8,885 bases of DNA. Source: Acidobacteriota bacterium. Its GTDB lineage: Bacteria; Acidobacteriota; Terriglobia; Terriglobales; Acidobacteriaceae. Below the pieces are notes generated by a model that saw nothing but the letters and a program-made list of their open reading frames with translations, did no database searches and was not told the origin of the DNA. A program made the position numbers and the translations under genes. Shown here one piece after another: positions 1 to 5,115 of this stretch. The DNA is taken from contig JAJXUS010000061.1 in assembly GCA_021782675.1 (NCBI GenBank), positions 1-8,885 on the forward strand, in the 5' to 3' direction. How positions within the stretch are numbered: position 1 is the first letter of the stretch; every line of letters begins with the position of its first letter.

Positions 1-429
1 GCCCACGCGGATACGCAAACGCTCCACCTCCGGCGTGTGGCCGATCTGGAAGCGCATGCGCAGCTCATTGGTGCGATCGTTCAACAGCAGGATGGCGAAG
101 ATGCGATAGTCGATCACCGCGCGGACGAGGTCGGCCACGCGATGCAGCAGCGTCTGCAGGTCGAGCGTAGTGTTCAGCGCGTCGGCAAGGCGCGTGAGAA
201 AGTCGATCTGCTGGGCTTCAATGCGCGGCTGCTGGCCGATGGACGCACGGGTCGAGGCCGGCCGGTAGTCCCCTTCGAAGACGTATGCGACCTCGGCCGA
301 CTTCGGCTTGATGCCGGCCTCGGCAGCCGGAACAGGCATCCCGGCCCGCGTCCCGTCCTTACCTTCAGCAGGGGAGGGACGCTTCGCAGACTTTTCTGGT
401 TTGCGCGGCGTGGCGGAATCGGCGCTCAT
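1..429 (-). CDS. GAF-domain signalling protein, N-terminal part (3' end outside window)
   Basis: Only the first 143 residues are visible; the frame is open to the left edge, so the C-terminal part is missing. Residues 1-50 are low-complexity and rich in Lys, Pro, Ala and Ser, probably a disordered leader. From about residue 70 the chain reads like the start of a GAF domain: an amphipathic helix (DFLTRLADALNTTLDLQTLL), then RVADLVRAVIDYRIFAILLL and a strand with NELRMRFQIGH. GAF domains bind small ligands or mediate dimerisation in cytosolic signalling proteins. In families with a similar N-terminus the partner domain is often a SpoIIE/PP2C-type phosphatase, a histidine kinase or a GGDEF domain, but none of these can be seen here. 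The start is the ATG at 427-429; it has no clear Shine-Dalgarno sequence. The gene is divergent from the small ORF at 541. Confidence 0.75.
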   Translation of the reverse strand, partial: MSADSATPRKPEKSAKRPSPAEGKDGTRAGMPVPAAEAGIKPKSAEVAYVFEGDYRPASTRASIGQQPRIEAQQIDFLTRLADALNTTLDLQTLLHRVADLVRAVIDYRIFAILLLNDRTNELRMRFQIGHTPEVERLRIRVG

Positions 430-488
430 CGTGTGATCTTCAGCATAGCGTAGGGAAGGCGGATCGATTTCCTCTACAAGCTTTCCGG

Positions 489-494
489 TATAAC
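489..494 (+). promoter_or_regulatory. Candidate -10 box for the small membrane protein gene
   Basis: TATAAC matches the sigma-70 -10 consensus at five of six bases and lies about 47 bases before the ATG at 541, within the 111-base divergent gap. No good -35 box is present at standard spacing. It sits in the near-palindrome GGTATAACC, so a weak -10 could also be read on the other strand toward the GAF gene. This is a prediction from sequence only. Confidence 0.3.
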
Positions 495-527
495 CGTAGC
501 AGACTCACAAGCGTACACCAGAACGGC

Positions 528-533
528 GGAGGA
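528..533 (+). promoter_or_regulatory. Ribosome binding site of the 55-residue membrane protein
   Basis: GGAGGA lies seven bases before the ATG at 541. It is a near-perfect Shine-Dalgarno sequence at good spacing and among the best in this window. It is the main argument that the short downstream ORF is translated. Confidence 0.6.
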
Positions 534-540
534 ACTCCTG

Positions 541-708
541 ATGCAGTGTGCAGTTACGAAAAAATCCCTGTGGATCGGATGCGGCGTTGCGGTCGCCGTA
601 GCCGCTGCCGCTGCGTACTGGTTCTGGCAAAAGAAGCGTAAGCCGCCGGTGCAGGAGCTTGCTGAAGAACTCACGGCGGCCTGGTCGGATCACCACACCG
701 TGGTTTAG
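541..708 (+). CDS. Small single-span membrane protein, function unknown
   Basis: This is a 55-residue ORF preceded by a strong GGAGGA site. The protein has a short N-terminus with KK at 7-8, one hydrophobic Ala/Val-rich segment at about residues 10-30 ending in aromatic residues (YWFW), a basic patch KKRK at 31-34, and an acidic, soluble-looking tail (QELAEELTAAW). The basic patch after the span favours an inner-membrane protein with its C-terminus in the cytoplasm. I recognise no family. The span followed by a charged tail is typical of small accessory membrane proteins, but no partner is evident. Its TAG stop (706-708) overlaps the TAA stop of the opposing DeoC-like gene (705-707). The case for coding rests on the ribosome binding site, the coherent membrane-protein layout and the fit to the gap; it could be missed by annotation because of its size. 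Confidence 0.6.
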   Translation: MQCAVTKKSLWIGCGVAVAVAAAAAYWFWQKKRKPPVQELAEELTAAWSDHHTVV

Positions 709-1487
709 CGCGGCGGGCACGTCGCTTGATCCTCATAGCCACGCAACAACTCTAAAATCCGCGCTCCGCCAAGACGGCTTGCGCCCGCCCGCAGCCGTTC
801 GACCGCCCCCGTGCGGGTGGAGACAGGCTGATAGGTCTTAATGCCACACTGGGCGCCGGCCACGCCGCGAAACAGGCTGATGTCCAGGGTGTCTCCGCAG
901 ACGCCGCGCGTGCTCTCCGGCGCCAGAAAGTCCACCCCCGCCGCCAGGCAAATCTCGGCAGCCCGCAGCTTTTCCTCGATGCTCAGCCGACGGGCTTCGA
1001 TGGTCGCCGTCACCAGGGCGCCTGCGCCGTGCGCCACGTCAACGACTGCGGCCAGGTCGCTGCGCACCACAGTAAAGTCACGGCCCTTGAGAGCGCCGAG
1101 CTGCATTGAGGTAGTGATCTCTCGCGCTCCCAGGCGAATGGCAGAGTCCGTCTCATCCCGCTTGCTGTGGGTCAAAGTCGCGCCACCCGGAGAGCCGGCG
1201 ACGGCGCCCACGCAGATGCCCGTGCCGGACAGCACACTGTGCGCCAACCCGATCCAGAACGGATTCACGGTCACGCATGCCAGAGGATACCGCGCCGCCA
1301 ATTCGCAGGCGGCAGTGACATCCTCAGCAGACAGATCGGGCGAGACCAGAACCAGCTCACAAGCGGCAGCCAGCGACTGGGTGGTTGCAAGGACTGCTCT
1401 TGTAAATGCGTCGGTATCGAAAGTGGCGGCGAGGGGGTCTTCCAAAAGGCGGCCCGCAAATGACTGCGGCATGGCAATACTCATCAT
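705..1487 (-). CDS. DeoC-fold (deoxyribose-phosphate aldolase-like) protein lacking the catalytic lysine
   Basis: The 260-residue protein follows the DeoC TIM-barrel pattern from end to end: VTVNPFWIGLA (72-82), a GAVAGSPGGAT loop (94-104; GFPLGAT in aldolases), REITTSMQLGALKGRD (122-137), the helix SIEEKLRAAEICLAAGVDF (169-187), and QCGIK (213-217). True aldolases cleave 2-deoxyribose-5-phosphate through a Schiff base on the Lys of the KTSTG motif (Lys167 in E. coli). Here that stretch reads FLAPESTRG, with Ala at 189. The Asp of EIDMV (Asp102) is Thr125, and the GGxR phosphate-binding element is replaced by YQPVST. Only the second active-site lysine (Lys201) survives, as Lys217. Fold membership is therefore clear but aldolase activity is unlikely. 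The gene lies 86 bases downstream of hpt on the same strand, a probable two-gene unit. Translation may start at either of two tandem ATGs (1487 or 1484); the Shine-Dalgarno sequence is weak. Confidence 0.8.
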   Translation of the reverse strand: MMSIAMPQSFAGRLLEDPLAATFDTDAFTRAVLATTQSLAAACELVLVSPDLSAEDVTAACELAARYPLACVTVNPFWIGLAHSVLSGTGICVGAVAGSPGGATLTHSKRDETDSAIRLGAREITTSMQLGALKGRDFTVVRSDLAAVVDVAHGAGALVTATIEARRLSIEEKLRAAEICLAAGVDFLAPESTRGVCGDTLDISLFRGVAGAQCGIKTYQPVSTRTGAVERLRAGASRLGGARILELLRGYEDQATCPPR

Positions 1488-1573
1488 TCGACGAAAACCT
1501 GATTTCTGCAGCGTGACACACCCGCTCTGCGCGAGCCGGAAAATCTATCGACATTCTTGGGCGTTCTATTTTG

Positions 1574-2161
1574 TTAGATGGTTTCAGGCAGAAAGTGGAT
1601 AGCTGGAAGCTGGCGATACCGCTCGGCAAAATCCATGCCGTAGCCAACCGCAAATCGGTCAGGGATGGTAAAGCCGATGTAGTCTGCTGAAACGGGGACG
1701 CGGCGGCGTGAAGGCTTGTCAAGCAGCGCCGCAATGGCAAGGCGCGCGGGCCTTTGCTGCAGCAGGCGATCCCGCACGTGAGCGAGCGTGGCGCCGGAGT
1801 CGAGGATATCTTCCACCAGCAAAACATTCTGGCCTGCGATGGAACCTTCCTGCAGGGTGCGCGTCAAACGGACAGAGCCGCTGGACTCAGTCGCCCTGCC
1901 GTAACTCTCCGCCGCAACAAAGTCATAGGTGCAGTCGAGTGGGATGGCGCGGATTAAATCCGCCAGAAAAATTGCGGCGCCTTTGAGCACCCCGCACAGC
2001 AGCAGTTGCTGGCCTGCGAAGTCGCGGCCAATGGCTGCGCCCAGCTCCGCAACGCGGGCCTGAATCTGGCCGGCAGTGAATGCGAGCGAGAGCTTTGGGT
2101 CGCTTATACTTAAAGGCAGGGCCTCGCCCGACGTATGTACCCCTTCATTCATATTGGTCAT
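1574..2161 (-). CDS. hpt: Hypoxanthine phosphoribosyltransferase
   Basis: The enzyme converts hypoxanthine or guanine plus PRPP to IMP or GMP in purine salvage, in the cytoplasm. The 195-residue product shows the family hallmarks in order: the LKG pyrophosphate-binding loop (59-61), the PRPP motif VLLVEDILDSGAT (113-125) with the acidic pair Glu117-Asp118, LDKP (148-151; Lys149 contacts the purine) and the GYGMD motif (173-177). About 20 residues precede the conserved domain. The start is placed at the ATG at 2159-2161; the ATG at 2150-2152 is the alternative. A longer reading from 2245 would add 28 unconserved residues and is unlikely. No internal ATG, GTG or TTG would remove the overlap, so the gene start must overlap the lgt start head-to-head by 18-27 bases. 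The next gene in the same direction is the DeoC-like ORF, fitting nucleoside or nucleotide metabolism. Confidence 0.93.
   Translation of the reverse strand: MTNMNEGVHTSGEALPLSISDPKLSLAFTAGQIQARVAELGAAIGRDFAGQQLLLCGVLKGAAIFLADLIRAIPLDCTYDFVAAESYGRATESSGSVRLTRTLQEGSIAGQNVLLVEDILDSGATLAHVRDRLLQQRPARLAIAALLDKPSRRRVPVSADYIGFTIPDRFAVGYGMDFAERYRQLPAIHFLPETI
2105..2110 (+). promoter_or_regulatory. Candidate -10 box for lgt, inside the hpt coding region
   Basis: TATACT matches the -10 consensus at five of six bases and would start transcription near 2117, giving a leader of about 18 bases before the lgt ATG. It lies inside the opposing hpt reading frame. A matching -35 box is not evident, so this remains a weak prediction. 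Confidence 0.3.
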
Positions 2162-2926
2162 TATTCCATCGGAACATTCGGGATTCTGCTCTGGCTGGCG
2201 GCCGTCTCTGCCTGCTGGGTGCTGGCGAAGAATTTTGAACGGCATGGTGTGGAAGCGGATGCGATTAACGTAACCGCAGTGACGACCATCGCCGGCATTG
2301 TGGGCGCCAAGCTATGGCATGTTCTCGAAATGCCGCATCTGCTGATGCAGATTCCGCTGCAGCTATTGCTGGACCGCGCGGGCTTTGCCTGGTTTGGCGG
2401 CCTGCTGGCCGCAATTGCGGCGCTGATGTGGATGGGACGGCGCGCCGGTGTGGGCGCGATGGGCATGCTGGATCTGGCAGCCCCAGCGGCGGCGGTCGGA
2501 TATGGCGTGGGCCGGCTGGGCTGTTTTACCTCCGGAGATGGCGACTACGGAATTCCGACGTCTCTTCCGTGGGGCGTCAGCTTTCCCAATGGCCTGGTGC
2601 CGACCACGCAACGCGTACATCCCACCCCGATCTATGAGTTTATCGTCGCCATCCTGATCGCATGGTTCCTGTGGCGCCGCGGCCGCACGGAGCAGCCGCT
2701 GGGTGAGTTGACCGGCGAGTATCTGGTGCTCTCAGGCATCGCGCGCTTTCTGGTGGAGTTCATCCGCATCAACCCGCGCATCTACTGGGGCATGAGCAAT
2801 GCGCAGGTCGCAAGTATTGCGTCTGTCATTGCCGGTGTTCTGTTGATCGTGCTGGCGCATCGTCATGCGCGCATCGCCGCTGCGTCGGTGGTACAGCCCA
2901 CGCAACATGTGCACGGGCGCACCTGA
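2135..2926 (+). CDS. lgt: Prolipoprotein diacylglyceryl transferase (divergent Lgt type)
   Basis: Lgt transfers a diacylglyceryl group from phosphatidylglycerol to the lipobox cysteine of prolipoproteins, the first step of lipoprotein maturation in the inner membrane. The 263-residue protein has the normal length and several membrane spans, with a typical start (YPFIHIGHYSIGTFGILLW). Family motifs are visible: FGGLLA (87-92), the GR-G-F signature GRLGCF (126-131), HPTPIYE (162-168) and RFLVEFIR (204-211). Arg127, Arg204 and Glu208 match the E. coli residues Arg143, Arg239 and Glu243. Three positions reported as important in E. coli differ: His103 is Phe87, Asn146 is Cys130 and Tyr235 is Ser200. 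This may be a lineage variant seen also in other acidobacteria and myxobacteria, or a paralogue. No good Shine-Dalgarno sequence precedes the ATG. The gene converges with the SprT-like gene 37 bases downstream. Confidence 0.88.
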   Translation: MYPFIHIGHYSIGTFGILLWLAAVSACWVLAKNFERHGVEADAINVTAVTTIAGIVGAKLWHVLEMPHLLMQIPLQLLLDRAGFAWFGGLLAAIAALMWMGRRAGVGAMGMLDLAAPAAAVGYGVGRLGCFTSGDGDYGIPTSLPWGVSFPNGLVPTTQRVHPTPIYEFIVAILIAWFLWRRGRTEQPLGELTGEYLVLSGIARFLVEFIRINPRIYWGMSNAQVASIASVIAGVLLIVLAHRHARIAAASVVQPTQHVHGRT

Positions 2927-2963
2927 CGCTCCGAAGAAGGCTCCAGCAGCCGGAACGGTTCGC

Positions 2964-3710
2964 CTACATGTCCTTCAAAAATCGCCGCGCCTTTTCCAGG
3001 TGCGGAAACGTCCGCTCTTCGCGCTGAAACTCGCGGGAGTGGACGCATCGCCGGGTGCCGCGCACCGTCACCGGATGCTTGAGGTGCAGCATCTCGTGGA
3101 ACAGAAGATATTCCACGGCATAACGGGGAGTCTTTGCCGTGTCGAAGATGCGGCTGACGACGATGGTGTTGTGCGCGGCGTCATAATGCCCCAGCATGCG
3201 GCGCGCGGCCTGGGTGCTCCACGTCAGGATGGGTTGGCCAAGAAGTCCGTCAAAAAAGCGCTGGTTGAGATCTTCGAAAATCTCCTGAAGGTTGTAATAC
3301 GTTCCTTGCGGCGTGGAGATGTTCTTGCGTCCGCGGCTGCGGCGCACCTGCTCGGCGCGGCGGCAGACGGCATCGCTGACCAGGTGCCGCCGGTAGCGGG
3401 CCGCGTGGGCCGGCTCAATGGGTTTGCGATAAAGCTTGGCCAGCAGGATGTGCGCGATCGCATGCAGAACCGATGGCGGCGCGCCCTCCAGCATATCCGA
3501 CAGCCGCACAAATGCCTTGCCCTGTCGCAGGCGGATCGTCGTGTTGATTCCGGTGAACGGATAAAAGCGAACATCGAACTCTGGAACCGTGGAGCGCGGG
3601 CGCAGCCGGCGGCACTCGCGGGCAAACATCTGCTCCAGCGTCTGGGGCGATGCCGGCGGCGGAAGCTCCATCTCGGCAAACAGTGCGGGATAGGGATTCA
3701 GTTCAGCCAT
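2964..3710 (-). CDS. SprT-like zinc metallopeptidase
   Basis: This 248-residue protein is a predicted zinc-dependent peptidase of the SprT-like/M48-like group. The active-site helix LLFHEMLHLKHP carries HEMLH at 205-209 (zinc ligands His205 and His209, catalytic Glu206). A VHSREFQREER segment at 223-233 offers His224 as the likely third ligand. NLQEIFEDLNQRFFDGLL (140-157) and the strand NTIVVSRIFD (181-190) are also typical of the fold. The C-terminal zinc ribbon of E. coli SprT is absent. The first 130 residues include a conserved-looking region (TTIRLRQGKAFVRLSDML) and a helix VLHAIAHILLAKLY (81-94) that resembles the active-site helix but lacks the glutamate. There is no signal peptide, so it is probably cytoplasmic; the substrate is unknown. 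The ATG at 3708-3710 has no Shine-Dalgarno sequence; a possible -10 box lies 24 bases upstream. Confidence 0.82.
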   Translation of the reverse strand: MAELNPYPALFAEMELPPPASPQTLEQMFARECRRLRPRSTVPEFDVRFYPFTGINTTIRLRQGKAFVRLSDMLEGAPPSVLHAIAHILLAKLYRKPIEPAHAARYRRHLVSDAVCRRAEQVRRSRGRKNISTPQGTYYNLQEIFEDLNQRFFDGLLGQPILTWSTQAARRMLGHYDAAHNTIVVSRIFDTAKTPRYAVEYLLFHEMLHLKHPVTVRGTRRCVHSREFQREERTFPHLEKARRFLKDM

Positions 3711-3733
3711 GGAGAACAGGAGCGAATGCCCCT

Positions 3734-3739
3734 ATTGTA
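3734..3739 (-). promoter_or_regulatory. Candidate -10 box for the SprT-like gene
   Basis: On the minus strand TACAAT matches the -10 consensus at five of six bases, and transcription would start about 16 bases before the ATG at 3710. It follows immediately after the terminator of the upstream TPR gene, a logical place for a new promoter. The -35 region is poor. Confidence 0.35.
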
Positions 3740-3759
3740 AAGAAGCATCCGCCGGATGC
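3739..3759 (-). terminator. Rho-independent terminator of the uvrA-TPR transcription unit
   Basis: Read on the minus strand, a perfect inverted repeat GCATCC-GGC-GGATGC (3745-3759) is followed by TTCTTT (3744-3739). It begins six bases after the TAG stop of the TPR gene. The six-bond-pair stem is short and the T-tract is interrupted by a C, so efficiency may be modest, but the position is right. Confidence 0.5.
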
Positions 3760-3765
3760 GGAGAG

Positions 3766-5115
3766 CTATGGGACCGCGTTGAGTTCCCGCAATCGCTGCC
3801 GGGTCTGCGATTCTTCTTCGGCGAAGTGGCCGTTGGCGAGCGTCAAAAACTGCTGGTACGCGGAGATGGCCTGCTCGGTATGGTTCAGGTGGTCGAGCGA
3901 TGTTGCCTTCAAAAACATCGTGGCGGCGTCATCTGGAGAGTATTTGGCGCGCTGCGTTAAGGCGTTGAGCGCGGCTTGATACTGCGCCAGTTGCCACGCG
4001 GCAAAGGCCTCGCCGCTCCACGCTTCAGGCTGTGCGGGCGAGATGTGCAGGGACTGCTGAAAGCGCTGCATGGCCTGCGGCCAGCGTTGCAGCCGAATGT
4101 CATTTTCCGCGGCGGAGGCTAGCAGGCTGGCGTTGTTGGCATCCGCGGCCAGCAGAGAATCGTAGAGCGGAGCGGCCTGCGCCGGCTTGCCGCCGGTGCT
4201 GTACAGGTCCGCCAGCATACGGGTGACGGCCGGCTGGCCGGGCAGTTGCGTGTGGAGTGTCTGCAGCTGCTGAATGGCGGCCTCGGTCTGGCCGGCGCCG
4301 TTCAGAGCACTGGCATACTGCGCCAGCAGACCGGCGTTTTTCGGATCGCGCTGAACAAAGGGCGCCAGCACGTTCGCCGCTTCCTGATAATTTCTCTGTT
4401 GCAGCAGCAGATGGACCAGCCCTTCCATCGCAGGCTGCGATTGCGGGTCCAGCCGCAGCGCCTTGCGATAGGCCGCGTCGGCGCCATCCATGTTGCCCTG
4501 CTGCGCGGCAAGTTGTGCTGCGAGGATGTCGTCGTCCGGCTGCTCCGGGCTTAGCCGCAGCGCGGCGAGCAGTGCATCGCTCGCGCCTACTGGATCATGC
4601 AGCGCAGCATCGACCTGAGCCAGCGCGCGGTCGGTCGCGGCAAGAATCGCATTGCGGTCGCCGCTGGCGGGTTGCAGCAAGAGCGCGGCGGTGAGCTGTG
4701 TCTGCGCCTCGTGCCACTTCTGCTGCGCTTGCAGCATCCGGCCGAGCGCCGCGTGCGCCTCAAACTGATTCGGGTCCGCGGCAATCGCCGACTGATACGC
4801 GCTTTGCGCCGCGGCAGCGTTGTTCTGCTGTTCTTCAATGTAACCGCGGTCGTAATACGCGCGCCCCGCCACCGTAGATTTTGCCGGAGCAAGCGCCAGC
4901 GCCTGCGACAACAAAGTCAGGGCTGCCGGGTAGCGATTGCCAAGAATTGCATCCTCCGCTTTTGCGATCAGATCAGGGGCCTTGTCCCGCGCGGGCTGTG
5001 CCGGGCGCAGATCGGGGTCGGAGCTGCCGGGTGGCAGTCCCGCAGCCTGCGCAAGAGCGCCGGCTGCCGTCAGCAGCATCAGGGGCAGGAGAAGCGCATA
5101 CAGCAATCGGCGCAT
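3766..5115 (-). CDS. Exported tetratricopeptide-repeat protein
   Basis: The 449-residue protein starts with a clear Sec signal peptide: MRR, a hydrophobic core at 4-19 and an AxA cleavage site at ALA|Q (22|23). No lipobox cysteine is present, so it should be a soluble periplasmic protein. After a short Pro-rich linker (27-47) nearly the whole chain consists of about ten to eleven TPR helix pairs, roughly from residue 48 to 430, recognisable by the recurrent A-Y/L-A-L-P spacing (for example DAAYRKALRLDP at 213-224, RFQQSLHISP at 351-360, ISAYQQFLTLAN at 417-428). TPR arrays mediate protein-protein contacts; the partner is unknown. There is no enzymatic domain. The ATG directly follows the uvrA stop with no bases between and lacks its own Shine-Dalgarno sequence, which points to translational coupling to uvrA. 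Confidence 0.88.
   Translation of the reverse strand: MRRLLYALLLPLMLLTAAGALAQAAGLPPGSSDPDLRPAQPARDKAPDLIAKAEDAILGNRYPAALTLLSQALALAPAKSTVAGRAYYDRGYIEEQQNNAAAAQSAYQSAIAADPNQFEAHAALGRMLQAQQKWHEAQTQLTAALLLQPASGDRNAILAATDRALAQVDAALHDPVGASDALLAALRLSPEQPDDDILAAQLAAQQGNMDGADAAYRKALRLDPQSQPAMEGLVHLLLQQRNYQEAANVLAPFVQRDPKNAGLLAQYASALNGAGQTEAAIQQLQTLHTQLPGQPAVTRMLADLYSTGGKPAQAAPLYDSLLAADANNASLLASAAENDIRLQRWPQAMQRFQQSLHISPAQPEAWSGEAFAAWQLAQYQAALNALTQRAKYSPDDAATMFLKATSLDHLNHTEQAISAYQQFLTLANGHFAEEESQTRQRLRELNAVP

Noticed and set aside
1521..1539. Stem-loop between hpt and the DeoC-like gene as a terminator
   Set aside because: The stem contains a mismatch and is not followed by a T-tract on the minus strand, so the two genes are more likely cotranscribed.
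841..1602. Long plus-strand open frame of 253 residues opposite the DeoC-like gene
   Set aside because: It is rich in Arg, Ser and Ala with no motif, and it lies antisense to a gene with clear family motifs. GC-rich codon use produces such frames by chance.
2927..2963. Terminator in the gap between lgt and the SprT-like gene
   Set aside because: Only four-base inverted repeats without a T-tract are present.
2865..3740. Plus-strand open frame of 291 residues opposite the SprT-like gene
   Set aside because: It overlaps the end of lgt and is antisense to a gene with a complete HExxH active site; its translation shows no recognisable fold or start signal.
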